Shown: positions 48,767 to 58,499 of the stretch, one piece after another | Position numbering within the stretch: the stretch's first letter is position 1 | Layout: every line of letters starts with the position of its first letter | Assembly: GCF_029490015.1 (NCBI RefSeq) | Contig: NZ_CP120468.1 | Span: 248,001-312,000, forward strand | Direction: 5' to 3' | DNA length: 64,000 bases | Source: Halobaculum limi | GTDB lineage: Archaea > Halobacteriota > Halobacteria > Halobacteriales > Haloferacaceae | Notes under the pieces: generated by a model | Seen by the model: the letters and a program-made list of their open reading frames with translations, nothing else | Database searches by the model: none | Told to the model about the DNA's origin: nothing | Made by a program: the position numbers and the translations under genes

Positions 48767-50149
48767 GTGCCAACGGACCCCGACACGACCGACGCTGACA
48801 GCGCCCTCCGGCAGACGGTCGCGGCCGCCCGCCGCGTCGCCAACGTGATCAGCGACCGAAACGTCACGTTCCTCGCCGCTAGCGTCGCGTACTACGCGTT
48901 CATCTCGCTGTTTCCCGCCGCCGTGTTGGCCCTCGTCGTCGCCGTCGCCGTCGGCGGCCCGCAACTCGCGCAGGCGGTCATCGACGCGAGCGCCGGCGTC
49001 CTCACCGAGACGGGCCAAGAGGTGTTGGTGACCGCCCTCGTCGACGGACCCGGACAAGGGTCGGTGACGCTCATCAGTCTCCCACTGACGCTGTGGGGCG
49101 CATTGAAGGTACTTCGCGGCCTCGACATCGCGTTCTCGGTCGTGTACGGCACCGACGACGATACGGGGATTGTCGATCAGCTGAAAGACTCGCTCACCGT
49201 CGTCACGAGCATCACAGTCAGCCTCGTCGCGATGGTTGCCGTCGGGACGGTCGTTACCGCTGTCGAGGTGAGCATCGTCGCCAGAGTCGTCGGACTGGTC
49301 GCGTTGCCGGCGTTGCTCACGGTCGCGTTCCTTCCGATGTACTACGTGTTTCCGGACATCGACCTCACGGTTCGAGAGGTGGTTCCCGGAGCAGTGTTCG
49401 CCGGCGTCGGATGGACGCTCCTGCAGGTCGCGTTCCAGTCGTACGTCGAGTTCCAGGCGGCGCGCGGCGGCGGACAGGCGGCCCTCTACGGCGCCATCGG
49501 CGCGGTGCTCCTCCTCGTGACGTTCCTGTACTTCGGTGCAGTGCTCGTCCTCGTGGGAGCCGTCGTCAACGCCGTCCTCGGCGGCCATCACGGCAGCGAG
49601 GACGGAGGCGTCCGGACCGACGGCAGGGGCGGCGGCGATGGTCGCGGTGGTGATTCGGACCGCGAGCGCCGACCGACAGACGGCAGAGACCGGCAGGGTA
49701 AAGGGAGGGACGCGCGTGCGAAGGGACGAATGAGCGGCGAGACCGAAGGCACCGACGCGGCCGCGAGCGACGAAGAGGACGACGGCCGTCCGGCACCAGA
49801 CATCGAGGAACTGGACGAACGCGTGGCCGAACTCCGCGCCGACCTCGACGCCTTCGACGACCGTACGGTGAAGAAGCCGGCGTTGGAGGCGGAGTTGAAG
49901 CGGTACGTCCGCGGTCGAATGCGTCGCGGACACGCACGCGGGTGGGGACCGTATCTCGTCCTCCTGTACGGGACGGTGATGACGCTCGGGGCGTTCTACT
50001 TCCTCGACGGCTGGGTCGCCATCGCCGCGATGCTCGTGTTGTTCCTCTCGACACTCGGCCTCTACACGCTGTTCGTCCTCGTGGGCGTGGGACTCAACGT
50101 CGTCGAGGTGCCCTGGAAGGCGCTCGACGCCGTTCGAGACCGCCGCTGA
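48767..50149 (+). CDS. YihY/BrkB-family membrane protein fused to a second two-helix membrane domain
   Basis: A 460-residue protein starting at GTG 48767. Residues 25-280 are a YihY/BrkB domain with six helices and the family motif 'DRNVTFLAASVAYYAFISLFPAAV' near its start. Residues 281-345 are a charged, repetitive Gly/Arg/Asp-rich linker, probably disordered. A short coiled-coil-like stretch ('IEELDERVAELRADLDAFDD') and a domain with two further helices (about 398-455) complete it. The C-terminal module resembles small haloarchaeal membrane proteins, so this looks like a gene fusion. BrkB was once called ribonuclease BN, but no nuclease residues are seen. Function unknown. Confidence 0.88.
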   Translation: MPTDPDTTDADSALRQTVAAARRVANVISDRNVTFLAASVAYYAFISLFPAAVLALVVAVAVGGPQLAQAVIDASAGVLTETGQEVLVTALVDGPGQGSVTLISLPLTLWGALKVLRGLDIAFSVVYGTDDDTGIVDQLKDSLTVVTSITVSLVAMVAVGTVVTAVEVSIVARVVGLVALPALLTVAFLPMYYVFPDIDLTVREVVPGAVFAGVGWTLLQVAFQSYVEFQAARGGGQAALYGAIGAVLLLVTFLYFGAVLVLVGAVVNAVLGGHHGSEDGGVRTDGRGGGDGRGGDSDRERRPTDGRDRQGKGRDARAKGRMSGETEGTDAAASDEEDDGRPAPDIEELDERVAELRADLDAFDDRTVKKPALEAELKRYVRGRMRRGHARGWGPYLVLLYGTVMTLGAFYFLDGWVAIAAMLVLFLSTLGLYTLFVLVGVGLNVVEVPWKALDAVRDRR

Positions 50150-50175
50150 CGTCCACGCTCACACCCACCGCTACT

Positions 50176-51192
50176 ATGTCCACACACGGCCTGCTCGATG
50201 CGCCGCTCGCCGTCCCCGAGTGGCTCACCGTCGTCGCCGCCCTCCTCACCCAGTTGGGTGACGCCTGGTTCCTGTATCTCGGCCTCGGCTTGCTGTACTG
50301 GCTTGGCGACCGTCGACTCGCAGCCAACCCGCGCGCGGTCGGCGCGACGCTCGTCGCCGTCGGCCTCGGCGCACTCGCCATCACGACCGGTCTCAAGAGC
50401 CTGTTCGCGTTCGCTCGCCCACCGGGTGCGGCGTCTGCGACCGCGCCGTTGTGGATCCCGGCGGTTGCACACGACACGTTCGTCAGCGCCGCCACCGGCG
50501 ACGGCTTCGCGTTCCCCTCGGGCCACGCTATCGGCGCGACGATGGTGTACGGCGGCCTCGCGACGTTCCTCGACGTGTGGACGCGCAGAACGCGCATCCG
50601 TGTCGCGACCGTCCTGATAACCGTCGTCGCCGCGACGCGCGTCGTTCTCGGGGTCCACTACGTCGTCGACGTGCTGGCGGGCGTCGCCGTCGGCGTCGCT
50701 GGCCTCGTAGCGTTCCAACGGGTCGCTCGCTCGGGCTTTCGACCCAAGCCGGACCGGGCGTTCTTCTTCGCGGGCGTCCTCGGCGTCGTCGCCGCCGCTA
50801 TCGCCGCCGCTGGCGGTCACGGAACGGAAGTGGTCGAGGCGGGCATCGCCATCGGCGGCGGCTTCGGTGGCTACGCAGTCTGGCGCGTCCGTGGCACCGA
50901 GACCGCACCGGTGAGTGCGCTCGACACCGTCGGCGGTCTCGCGATGATGGCCGTCCTGTTCGGGAGCGCCTACGGCGTCGCCACGACGGGCCTCCCGTAC
51001 GTCTTCGGCGTCGTCCCCGACACGACGCCGTTCCGTCTGCTCGCGGTCGTCCCGCTGACGTTCGCCGCCGTCGCACTCATCGTCGCGTGGCCGACGGTCG
51101 TCAGCAGGGTGCGCGAGACGCGAGCGCCCGAGGAAGAACCCATCGAGGACCTCATCACCGAGGCGGAACCGAACGCCGACGACGGCGAGTGA
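50176..51192 (+). CDS. PAP2-superfamily membrane phosphatase
   Basis: A 338-residue membrane protein with the three PAP2 phosphatase motifs: KSLFAFARP (KX6RP), PSGH, and TRVVLGVHYVVDVLAG (SRxxxxxHxxxD with Thr for Ser). Nine or so helices, with three to four extra helices after the PAP2 core. It likely dephosphorylates an isoprenoid or lipid phosphate or pyrophosphate at the membrane. It follows the BrkB-type gene after 26 nt on the same strand and probably shares its transcript. Confidence 0.9.
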   Translation: MSTHGLLDAPLAVPEWLTVVAALLTQLGDAWFLYLGLGLLYWLGDRRLAANPRAVGATLVAVGLGALAITTGLKSLFAFARPPGAASATAPLWIPAVAHDTFVSAATGDGFAFPSGHAIGATMVYGGLATFLDVWTRRTRIRVATVLITVVAATRVVLGVHYVVDVLAGVAVGVAGLVAFQRVARSGFRPKPDRAFFFAGVLGVVAAAIAAAGGHGTEVVEAGIAIGGGFGGYAVWRVRGTETAPVSALDTVGGLAMMAVLFGSAYGVATTGLPYVFGVVPDTTPFRLLAVVPLTFAAVALIVAWPTVVSRVRETRAPEEEPIEDLITEAEPNADDGE

Positions 51193-51287
51193 GGCGTCGG
51201 TCGGTCGTCACGCGACGATCCGGGAGTCCCAACTCGTGAGTCCGTCAGCGACGGCTCCCGGCAGGAGCGACGATGGAGCGACGACGC

Positions 51288-51353
51288 GACGAAGGCACGA
51301 CGAAGGCACGACGAAGGCACGACGAAGGCACGACGAAGACACGACGAAGACAC
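51288..51353 (+). repeat. Six-copy 11-bp tandem repeat
   Basis: Four perfect copies of gacgaaggcac are followed by two of gacgaagacac, with partial units at both ends. It lies in the 243-bp spacer between the convergent PAP2 and glnA genes, where no gene is present. An 11-bp unit is not a multiple of 3, so it is not an in-frame protein repeat. The rest of the spacer (51193-51287, 51354-51435) shows nothing else. Confidence 0.9.
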
Positions 51354-51435
51354 GACGACGGCCGTCGCTCGACGCGGTGAAAGATGAGAGAAGTCGGAGG
51401 TGGTCGGCGAGCGAGCGTGGGAGTCGGACAGCGCC

Positions 51436-52815
51436 TCAGAACGTCTCGAGGTAGCGGTCGAGTTCCCACTGCGAGACGTCGACGCGGTAGTCGTCGTACT
51501 CCGCGGTCTTCGCCTCGATGAACTTCTCGGCGACGTGGTCGCCGAGTGCGTCGAGGACGACTTCGTCGCCTTCGAGGGCGTCGAGTGCCTCGCCGAGGTT
51601 CGACGGGAGCGTGGAGATGCCGTACTCCTCGCGCTTGGCCTCGTCGAACTCGTAGATGTTCTCGCGGACCGGGTCGTCACATTCGAGTTCGCGCTCGATG
51701 CCGTCGAGGCCGGCGTGAATGAGCGCGGCGAACGCGAGATACGGATTACAGGACGGGTCGGGGAAGCGCGCCTCGATACGCGAGGCGGCCGGAACGCGTG
51801 CGGCCGGCTTGCGGATGAGCGCCGAGCGGTTCCGGTCGGACCAGGCGACGTAGACGGGTGCCTCGTAGCCGGGGACGAGCCGCTTGTAGGAGTTCACCGT
51901 CGGGTTCGTCACCGCGGCGAGTGCCTCGGCGTGGTCGAGGATGCCAGCGGTGAACTGCTTGGCCGTCTCCGAGAGGTTGAACTCGTCGTCGTCGTCGTGG
52001 AAGGCGTTCTCGCCGTCCTCGGTGAACAGCGAGATGTGGGTGTGCATCCCCGAGCCGTTGATGCGCGGGATTGGCTTGGGCATGAACGTCGCGTGGAGGT
52101 CGTGCTGGGCGGCGATGGCCCGGACGACCGTGCGGAAGGTGCCGACGTTGTCGGCCGTCGAGAGGGCGTCGTCGTACTCGAAGTTGATCTCGTGTTGGCC
52201 CTCGGCGACCTCGTGGTGGGACGCTTCGATCTCGAAGCCCATGTCTTCCAGGCCGTAGATGATGTCGCGGCGGACGTCGCTGGCGAGGTCCTTCGGCGCG
52301 AGGTCGAAGTAGCCGCCGGCGTCGTTCGTCTTCGTCGTCGCGCGGCCGTCCTCGTCCTCCTCGAACAGGAAGAACTCCGGTTCGGGCGCGGCGTTGACTT
52401 CGTAGCCCATCTCCGAGGCACGCTCGAGTGCGTTCTTCAGCACACGACGGGGGTCGCCCTCGAACGGTTCGCCCGTCGAGGTGTCGATCACGTCACAGAT
52501 GAGGCGAGCAGCGCCACCTGCTCCCTCCTCGCGAGTCCGCCACGGGAGGACAGCGAACGTCTCGGGGTCGGGCTTGAGCCGCATGTCGGACTCCTGAATC
52601 CGAACGAAGCCGTTGATCGAGGAGCCGTCGAAGTAGATACCCTCCGTGAACGCCTTCTCCGCCTGCGTCGCGGGAACGGAGACGTTCTTGACTGTGCCGA
52701 GAATGTCCGTAAACTGCAGACGGAGGAAGTCGATCTCTTTCTCGTCGATCTCGTCGAGAACGTCCTGTTCGACCGCGCTCAATCCGCCGTCAGGCTTGGT
52801 ATTTCCGTCCGTCAT
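51436..52815 (-). CDS. glnA: Glutamine synthetase, type I
   Basis: A 459-residue GSI enzyme that makes glutamine from glutamate, ammonia and ATP as a dodecamer. Motifs include the N-terminal '[14 protein letters not shown]', the latch '[10 protein letters not shown]', metal ligands in 'PEPEFFLF', the '[10 protein letters not shown]' loop, '[17 protein letters not shown]' and '[16 protein letters not shown]' near the active site. The adenylylation motif NLYxLP is not preserved ([10 protein letters not shown]), consistent with archaeal-type control by other means. A divergent Lrp gene lies upstream, and a TATA box lies 32-37 nt before the ATG. Confidence 0.97.
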   Translation of the reverse strand: MTDGNTKPDGGLSAVEQDVLDEIDEKEIDFLRLQFTDILGTVKNVSVPATQAEKAFTEGIYFDGSSINGFVRIQESDMRLKPDPETFAVLPWRTREEGAGGAARLICDVIDTSTGEPFEGDPRRVLKNALERASEMGYEVNAAPEPEFFLFEEDEDGRATTKTNDAGGYFDLAPKDLASDVRRDIIYGLEDMGFEIEASHHEVAEGQHEINFEYDDALSTADNVGTFRTVVRAIAAQHDLHATFMPKPIPRINGSGMHTHISLFTEDGENAFHDDDDEFNLSETAKQFTAGILDHAEALAAVTNPTVNSYKRLVPGYEAPVYVAWSDRNRSALIRKPAARVPAASRIEARFPDPSCNPYLAFAALIHAGLDGIERELECDDPVRENIYEFDEAKREEYGISTLPSNLGEALDALEGDEVVLDALGDHVAEKFIEAKTAEYDDYRVDVSQWELDRYLETF

Positions 52816-52846
52816 ATTGTAGGCGTTTCCTCAAACACACTCCCAG

Positions 52847-52852
52847 TATATA
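52847..52852 (-). promoter_or_regulatory. TATA box of glnA
   Basis: TATATA on the minus strand lies 32-37 nt upstream of the glnA start, in the 126-bp spacer between glnA and the divergent lrp gene. Control of both genes by the Lrp protein through this spacer is plausible but no operator is defined by sequence alone. Confidence 0.6.
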
Positions 52853-52941
52853 GACGTTAGCGGTCGGTGCAATTTCCCCTCGATACTGAATCGACTGGAC
52901 AATCGTCAAATTCTAAACCCCCGAGGCCGTCGTCGGGTGTA

Positions 52942-53400
52942 ATGACGTACGAAAATCTCGATGCCAGGCTCGTCAACTCGCTGTTAGGTAACGGGCGTGC
53001 AAGCCTCCGGTCGCTCGGTGAGGAACTCGACGTGTCGGTAACGACCGTCTCGAACCACCTCCGCGACTTGGAAGACGAGGGCGTCATCGAGGGGTACACG
53101 CCGCGGGTGAACTACGACCGCCTCGGCTACGACGTGACCGCCATCGTCCAGTTGAAAGTCGAGGGGAGTGCGCTGCCGGACATCGTCGACCGCCTGCGCG
53201 AGCAGAAACAGATGGTCTCGGTGTACGAGGTCACCGGCGACTACGACGTCATCGCCATCGGCAAGTTCCACGACACCGACGAGATGAACGAGGGGATCAA
53301 GGGACTGCTCGCGGACCAAGACATCCGCGAGACGAACACCTCGGTCGTCCTCAACACCGTCGTCGAGAACGCACAGTTCGACCTCGACACCGAAGAGTAA
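52942..53400 (+). CDS. lrp: Lrp/AsnC-family regulator, divergent from glnA
   Basis: A 152-residue protein with an N-terminal wHTH ('[29 protein letters not shown]', about 20-50) and an AsnC/RAM domain ('[20 protein letters not shown]'). It probably forms dimers to octamers that sense an amino acid. Position next to glnA agrees with the reported link of Lrp and glutamine synthetase in haloarchaea such as Haloferax mediterranei. ATG 52942 starts '[11 protein letters not shown]'. Confidence 0.92.
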   Translation: MTYENLDARLVNSLLGNGRASLRSLGEELDVSVTTVSNHLRDLEDEGVIEGYTPRVNYDRLGYDVTAIVQLKVEGSALPDIVDRLREQKQMVSVYEVTGDYDVIAIGKFHDTDEMNEGIKGLLADQDIRETNTSVVLNTVVENAQFDLDTEE

Positions 53401-53454
53401 CCGTCGACTGTCGCTGTTGTACGGGAGTGATAAGCGGAGGGTCGACCGACGCAG

Positions 53455-53607
53455 TTAGACCATAAACTCGGTCACGTCTTCCATGTCCGTCCGACAGAAC
53501 GGACAACGGTACCGTGTCGAGAAGCCGCCGGACTGTGCCGTCGTCTTCGCTTCGAGTTCGTGCATCCCGATGTGACGACCACAGTCAGGACAGTTCACTT
53601 TGGGCAC
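53455..53607 (-). CDS. Small CxxC zinc-finger protein (50 aa)
   Basis: A 50-residue protein from a GTG at 53607, with two CxxC knuckles: VNCPDCGRHIG and YRCPFCRTDMED. The sequence between is 'MHELEAKTTAQSGGFSTR'. It ends VTEFMV followed by TAA. This pattern (CPxCG-like pairs in a tiny protein) is a typical haloarchaeal small zinc-finger protein; some have regulatory roles in Haloferax. An A/T-rich stretch (53622-53640) just upstream could be its promoter. Confidence 0.85.
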   Translation of the reverse strand: MPKVNCPDCGRHIGMHELEAKTTAQSGGFSTRYRCPFCRTDMEDVTEFMV

Positions 53608-53812
53608 GGCTAGCACGCAGGAATATGTCATAATAAATCCCCGTGCCGCTACGGCGAAGGGAAGATATTAGTTCATCCATTTCCGTGAGGGTTTCTCGAC
53701 GGGTTGACGACGCCGTCAGCGGCACGAATTTCGGTGGGGGTGGAAGTGGCACGCACGGCTGCAGCGTCGAGACAGTCGTCGTCTCAGTCGGTCGCTGCGA
53801 GCGGTTCGTCGA

Positions 53813-54904
53813 CTACGCCTCTTCGAACCCGTCTTCGAACCGGAAGGTTCCGTTCCGCTGGACGACCTCACCATCGAGTTCGATGACCGAATCCTCGCTC
53901 ATGTCGACGATCATGTCGACGTGTTCGGCCGACTCGTTCACTTCGTTGTCGTCGCCGACCGTCTCGGGGTACGCGGCGCCGACGGCCATATGGACGGTGT
54001 CGCCCATCTTCTCGTCGAACAGCATATTGTACGTGAACCGGTCGATGGCGCGGTTCATCCCGATGCCGAGTTCGCCCAAGTAGCGTGCACCCTCGTCGGT
54101 GTCGAACACACCTTCGAGCACCTCCTCGTTGCGTTCGGCCGAGAACGACTCGACGCGGCCGTCCTCGAACGTGAGGCGGACGCCCTCGATCTCGCGGCCC
54201 TGTCGGTACAGCGGCAGGTCGAAGTGGACCTCGCCGTTCACGCTGTCTTTGACTGGCGTGGTGAATATCTCGCCGCCGGGGAGGTTCGCCTTCCCGTCGT
54301 CGTTGAGGGCGACGTTACCCGCGACGGACATCGTGACGTCCGTCTCCTCGCCCGAGCGAATGCGCACCTCCTCGGCGTCGTTCACCAACTCAACCATCTG
54401 CTGTTGGAACTCGTGTTGCTCCTCCCAGTCGAGGCTCACCGCGTCGTACACGAAGTTCTCGTACTCCTCGGTGCTCATCCCGGCCAGTTGCGCGTGGCCC
54501 TGCGTCGGGAACTGCGTGAGACACCACGTCTTCGAGAGGCGTTCCTGCGTCACCTGTCGGGTCGCGCGGTTGAACGCGGCGGTCGTCTCGGGGTCGACGT
54601 CGGCCTTCTCGGAGACGTTGCCGCCGCTTCTGGCGATGACGAACGCGTCCGTCTCCTCGTAGAGGGCGAGCTCGTGACTCGGCAACTCGAAGTCGTCGTC
54701 GTGAGCGCGGAGGTACGCGCGGGCGGCACGCTGGGAGTTGTTGAGGTACACCGGGTTCGCGCCGATGTCGCCGGCGTACTCGTGAAGGGCGACCGCGAGG
54801 TCCTCGGCCTCGGCGGGCATGTGGATGACGAGGTTGTCGCCTTCCTCCAGTTCGATGGAGTGGTCGACGATAGTCTCTGCGTGTTCGCGGATACGTGGGT
54901 CCAT
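53813..54904 (-). CDS. M29-family aminopeptidase
   Basis: A 363-residue thermophilic-type metallo-aminopeptidase. It starts 'MDPRIREHAETIVDHSIELEEGDNLVIHMP', and metal-site and substrate regions can be seen at 'GGEIFTTPVKDSVNGEVHFDLP', 'FSAERNEEVLEGVF', 'LGELGIGMNRAI', and 'TVHMAVGAAYPETVG' followed by 'HVDMIVDM'. It removes N-terminal residues of peptides in the cytosol with Zn or Co. ATG 54904 chosen over an upstream in-frame codon at 54955. Downstream gene of nothing obvious; 72 nt separate it from the MazG-like gene. Confidence 0.93.
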   Translation of the reverse strand: MDPRIREHAETIVDHSIELEEGDNLVIHMPAEAEDLAVALHEYAGDIGANPVYLNNSQRAARAYLRAHDDDFELPSHELALYEETDAFVIARSGGNVSEKADVDPETTAAFNRATRQVTQERLSKTWCLTQFPTQGHAQLAGMSTEEYENFVYDAVSLDWEEQHEFQQQMVELVNDAEEVRIRSGEETDVTMSVAGNVALNDDGKANLPGGEIFTTPVKDSVNGEVHFDLPLYRQGREIEGVRLTFEDGRVESFSAERNEEVLEGVFDTDEGARYLGELGIGMNRAIDRFTYNMLFDEKMGDTVHMAVGAAYPETVGDDNEVNESAEHVDMIVDMSEDSVIELDGEVVQRNGTFRFEDGFEEA

Positions 54905-54979
54905 ACCACGCCGGTGGTGGGCCGACGTGTAGGCGGTTTCGGTCTCGGTGGTCACGACGGCCCGACCGCCTCGTACCGA

Positions 54980-55327
54980 CTACGCGTCGGGGTCGACGCG
55001 TTCCAACACCACGCCGTCGTCGAACGCACCACGGTCGGCCGCCTTCTCCCGACGGAGGCGGCCGACTCGCTCCCGGTCACGACAGTCGAGGAGAGCGTCG
55101 AGCACCGCCACGCAGTCGGCGAGTTCGGCGTCGACCGACTCCGCCGGGTCCTCGCGTGCCGCACGCGCTTCCTCTGCCTCCTCGACCAGTTTCTGGAGGA
55201 GGTACCGCTGGAGTTCCTCGCCGTCGACGACCCTGGTGACGGGCATCTCACCGCTCTCACAAATCACCGCCGGGATGTCGTCGCGAACGAGTTTGTCGTA
55301 CTCGGTGGTGGCGTCGTCACCAGCCAT
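54980..55327 (-). CDS. MazG-like nucleotide pyrophosphohydrolase (PRA-PH fold)
   Basis: A 115-residue protein. The signature 'YDKLVRDDIPAVI' (10-22) and the helical metal-binding motif 'KLVEEAEEARAAREDP...VDAELADCVAVLDALL' (ExxE...ExxD) mark the all-alpha NTP pyrophosphatase fold. It probably cleans up non-canonical nucleotides. It is not the histidine-pathway HisE. The stop of the next gene upstream (55333) is only 5 nt away, so it is co-transcribed with the preceding small protein and probably alaS. Confidence 0.87.
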   Translation of the reverse strand: MAGDDATTEYDKLVRDDIPAVICESGEMPVTRVVDGEELQRYLLQKLVEEAEEARAAREDPAESVDAELADCVAVLDALLDCRDRERVGRLRREKAADRGAFDDGVVLERVDPDA

Positions 55328-55332
55328 AGTGA

Positions 55333-55620
55333 CTACGGGCCGCCGTAGCCCTGTTCGGTCGCCCATTCCCGCAGCGACGCGTACACGTCGTCGCGGTCGT
55401 CACGGTCGCCGCTGTCGAGAACCTCGTACCGGCCTTCCTCGCGGTCTTCGACGATGGCGAACGACCGCTCCTCCGTCGTCAGAAGGATAGCCGGGACGAC
55501 CTCCGTCCCGGACCGCTGTGCGATCACCTCGTGGTGTGCCTCAACGATGCGCTCGGACTCGGTGAGGCTCCGAACCTCCGCCGCCGACAGCGGGTACGGC
55601 AGCGAGTCGATGATCGACAT
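55333..55620 (-). CDS. Haloarchaeal conserved small protein
   Basis: A 95-residue soluble protein: 'MSIIDSLPYPLSAAEVRSLTESERIVEAHHEVIAQ' in pieces, then beta-rich 'VPAILLTTEERSFAIVEDREEGRYEVLDSGD' and a C-terminal helix ending QGYGGP. It starts 7 nt after the alaS stop and lies 5 nt before the MazG-like gene, so it sits in one operon with both. Function unknown. Confidence 0.7.
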   Translation of the reverse strand: MSIIDSLPYPLSAAEVRSLTESERIVEAHHEVIAQRSGTEVVPAILLTTEERSFAIVEDREEGRYEVLDSGDRDDRDDVYASLREWATEQGYGGP

Positions 55621-55627
55621 CGACGGC

Positions 55628-58396
55628 TCAGGCCTCGAGTTTCTGCCGGAGGACGTCCGGCGCAGCCTCGAGGGCGTCGTCGAGGGCGTCCACGTCGGGG
55701 CCGCCGCCCTGCGCGAAGTCCGGCGGGCCGCCGCCGCCGCCGCCGACGCGAGCGGCGAGTTCGCCGACGACCTCACCGGCGTTGACGCCGACGCCGTCGG
55801 GGACGCCGACGACGAAGGTGGCCGCGCCGCCCGCACCCGACCCGAGGACGGCGATACGGCCGTCTTCGACGTGGGCGTTGGCGGTGGCGCGGAGTTCGTC
55901 GCTGTCGGCGTCCATCCGCTGGACGACCGCGACGGCGTCGCCGATTTCGACCTCCTCGCCGCCCTCGGCGGCGCGCAGTTCCGCGAGTTCCTCCTTCAGG
56001 CGGTCGATGGTCTTGCCGCGTTCCTTCCACTCCGTGAAGAAGCGCTCTGCCGTCTCGGGCACCTCTTGTGGGTCCACGTCGAGGACAGCGCCGGCGTCGT
56101 AGAGGGCGTCCTCGGTGCGGTGGGTGGCGTCGATGGCCGCCTCGCCCGCCGCGAACACGAGTCGTTCGACGCCGTCCTGCACCGGTTCCGCCTTCAGCAG
56201 TTTGATCGTGCCGATGTCGCCGGTCCGCGCGACGTGCGTCCCACCGCAGGCTTGCACGTCGTCGCCGACGCGGATGAGGCGAATCTGCTCGCCCGGCGGG
56301 ATGCCACCCTGGTACAGGTCGAAGCCGTGTTCCGACTCCGCCTCGTGGCGGTCGGGCCACTCCTGTTTCACGGGGAGGTTCTGCCGGACGAGGTCGTTCG
56401 CCACGTGCTCGATGGCTTTCACCTGTTCACGACTGACGCGTTCGTAGTGGGCCACGTCCAGCCGAGACGACTGGATGCCCTTCTGTGCGCCCGCCTGTCG
56501 GACGTGGTCGCCGAGCACCTGCCGGGCGGCGTAGCCGACGATGTGGGTGGCGGTGTGGTGGCGCATCAGCCGACGGCGACGTTCGGTGTCGATCTGACCA
56601 CGGACGAACTCGCCTTTGCCGGGGTCTTCGTCCGTGCGGTGGAGGACCACGTCGCCGTCGAGTTGGACGTCTTCGACTTCGACGGTCGCGTCGTCCGTCG
56701 ACAGCGTCCCGCGGTCTGCTGGCTGCCCCCCGCCTTCGGGGTAGAACATCGTCTGGTCGAGCACCACGTCGTAGCCGTCCTCACGCTCGAACACGTCGAG
56801 GACGACCGCCTCGAACTCCGTGCGCTCCTGGTCGTCGTAGTAGAGTCGCTCCGTCGCGGGGAGGTCGGCGAGTCGCTCGTCGGCCCCCTCGCCACGGTCG
56901 AACGCCTGCGCGGAGTCGTGTCGCGAGGCGACCAAGCCGTAGAAGTCGTCGGGCACGTCGACGCTCGCGCCGCGGTCGGCGGCGATGTCTTCGACCATAT
57001 CTGGCTGGATACCGTGGGAGTCGTACAGTTCGATGAGGTCTTCGACCGGAATCGGCTCGCCGGTGCCGGCGTACTCGTCGGCGAGCGCCTCTACCTTGCG
57101 ACCGCCGCGTTCGAGCGTCTCGCGGTACTTCTCGACCTCGGTGCGCACCATGTCGCGGATGGTGTCGCGGTTCTCGTAGCCGAGGCGGTCCGCCTGCATG
57201 TCCACCAACTCGTCGAGCGGGGCGTCCACGCCGACCTCGTCGACGAGCCGTTTCGTCCGCCGGAGGACCATCCGGGCGAGATAGCCCGTGCCGACGTTCG
57301 AGGGCACGATCTCGTCGCCGAACATGTACGCGAGCGTCCGGCAGTGGTCGGCGATGGCGTAGATGCTCTCGAGTGGCTCCAGCAGGGCGGTGAGGTCGTC
57401 CGTGTCGACGCCGAGTTTGTCCGCGATGTTGTCGCGGGCGGCCTCGATGTCTTCGGCCTCGTCGATGTCGAGGTGGCCCGCCAGCGTCGAGGCGCGGCGC
57501 ACCAGGTCTTCTTCCTCGTCGCTGAGGTCGATCCCAGCGTTCGTCTTGAGGAAGTTGATCATCTCGGGGTAGACGGCCTCGTAGACGGTCGGCGTCCCCT
57601 GGCTCATCCACGTCCACCGCTCCAGGCCGTACCCGGTGTCGACGATGTACGTGTCCATCTCCGAGTACGTGTTGCCGTCTTTGAGTTCATACTCGCCGTC
57701 GGGGTCCTGCTCTAAGGACATGAAGACGAGCGTCGCCAGTTCCGCTCCCTTGTAGATGACCTCGATTGCGGGACCGGCGTTGCCGCCGCCGACCCACGGG
57801 TCTTCGATGTAGGTGATCTCAGACAGATCCGCGCCGAGTTCTTCGAACAGTCCGTCACACAGGCGGACGGTCTCGTCTTTCCAGTAGACTTCTCCCGAGT
57901 ACGCGTACTTGTCGCCGACCTCCTCTTTGGCGTTGAACGCGTGGTGGGCCATCATCTCGAACGCCATCGTGTGGCGGCCGGTCTTGCCCACGTTGTCGAT
58001 GTCCTGCATCCGGATACACGGCTGCGAGATGGTGAGTGGGTTTGCCGGCGGCGGCGTCTCTCCGGAGGTGACCAGCGGCTGGAAGTCGTAGATGGACGCC
58101 TGCGTCAGGAGGACGTCGTCGCGCCAGCGGTTGGCCGCGACCGGGTACGGCGCGATTCGCTCGTGGCCGTTGGCCTCGAAGTACGAGAGAAACGCCTCGC
58201 GCATCTCTTCGAGCGTGTACGGCTCGTCGAAGCCAGGTTCGCCGATGAACGAGTAGTCCTCACACGGCGGTTCGCCGCACAGTTCCCGGTCCTCGTCGCG
58301 GGTCCAGAAGTGTGCACCACAGGAGGGACACTCCCGTCGCGAGAACCCCTCCTCCTCGAAATACTCGAGGCGGTACTCGGCAGTAAGGTCGCTCAT
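55628..58396 (-). CDS. alaS: Alanyl-tRNA synthetase (archaeal type)
   Basis: A 922-residue class II synthetase. An archaeal N-terminal extension with a zinc finger (Cys21, Cys24 ... Cys37, Cys42: '[13 protein letters not shown]', '[10 protein letters not shown]') precedes the catalytic core ('[20 protein letters not shown]', '[19 protein letters not shown]'). The editing domain has HxxxH in '[12 protein letters not shown]' and the CGGTH motif. The C-terminal DHHA1-like domain is Gly-rich ('[15 protein letters not shown]'). The length is normal for archaea. It is the first gene of the unit with the two small genes that follow. Confidence 0.97.
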   Translation of the reverse strand: MSDLTAEYRLEYFEEEGFSRRECPSCGAHFWTRDEDRELCGEPPCEDYSFIGEPGFDEPYTLEEMREAFLSYFEANGHERIAPYPVAANRWRDDVLLTQASIYDFQPLVTSGETPPPANPLTISQPCIRMQDIDNVGKTGRHTMAFEMMAHHAFNAKEEVGDKYAYSGEVYWKDETVRLCDGLFEELGADLSEITYIEDPWVGGGNAGPAIEVIYKGAELATLVFMSLEQDPDGEYELKDGNTYSEMDTYIVDTGYGLERWTWMSQGTPTVYEAVYPEMINFLKTNAGIDLSDEEEDLVRRASTLAGHLDIDEAEDIEAARDNIADKLGVDTDDLTALLEPLESIYAIADHCRTLAYMFGDEIVPSNVGTGYLARMVLRRTKRLVDEVGVDAPLDELVDMQADRLGYENRDTIRDMVRTEVEKYRETLERGGRKVEALADEYAGTGEPIPVEDLIELYDSHGIQPDMVEDIAADRGASVDVPDDFYGLVASRHDSAQAFDRGEGADERLADLPATERLYYDDQERTEFEAVVLDVFEREDGYDVVLDQTMFYPEGGGQPADRGTLSTDDATVEVEDVQLDGDVVLHRTDEDPGKGEFVRGQIDTERRRRLMRHHTATHIVGYAARQVLGDHVRQAGAQKGIQSSRLDVAHYERVSREQVKAIEHVANDLVRQNLPVKQEWPDRHEAESEHGFDLYQGGIPPGEQIRLIRVGDDVQACGGTHVARTGDIGTIKLLKAEPVQDGVERLVFAAGEAAIDATHRTEDALYDAGAVLDVDPQEVPETAERFFTEWKERGKTIDRLKEELAELRAAEGGEEVEIGDAVAVVQRMDADSDELRATANAHVEDGRIAVLGSGAGGAATFVVGVPDGVGVNAGEVVGELAARVGGGGGGPPDFAQGGGPDVDALDDALEAAPDVLRQKLEA

Positions 58397-58499
58397 TACC
58401 AGATTCTGCCCCGTCGCCGTGCAAAAGGGTTCCGGGCCGCGCTCGCGACAGCACGCCCCCGTTACAATTAAATGAGGGAGCGACTACGTATCGGCAGAA

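Noticed and set aside
51288-51353. 11-bp repeat as a CRISPR array
   Set aside because: Direct head-to-tail units without spacers; unit far too short and no cas genes in the window.
55454-57715. 753-codon plus-strand open frame antisense to alaS
   Set aside because: It is the shadow of a long GC-rich gene: composition is Val/Arg/Asp-biased as expected for the antisense frame, with no recognisable motif, and alaS covers it completely.
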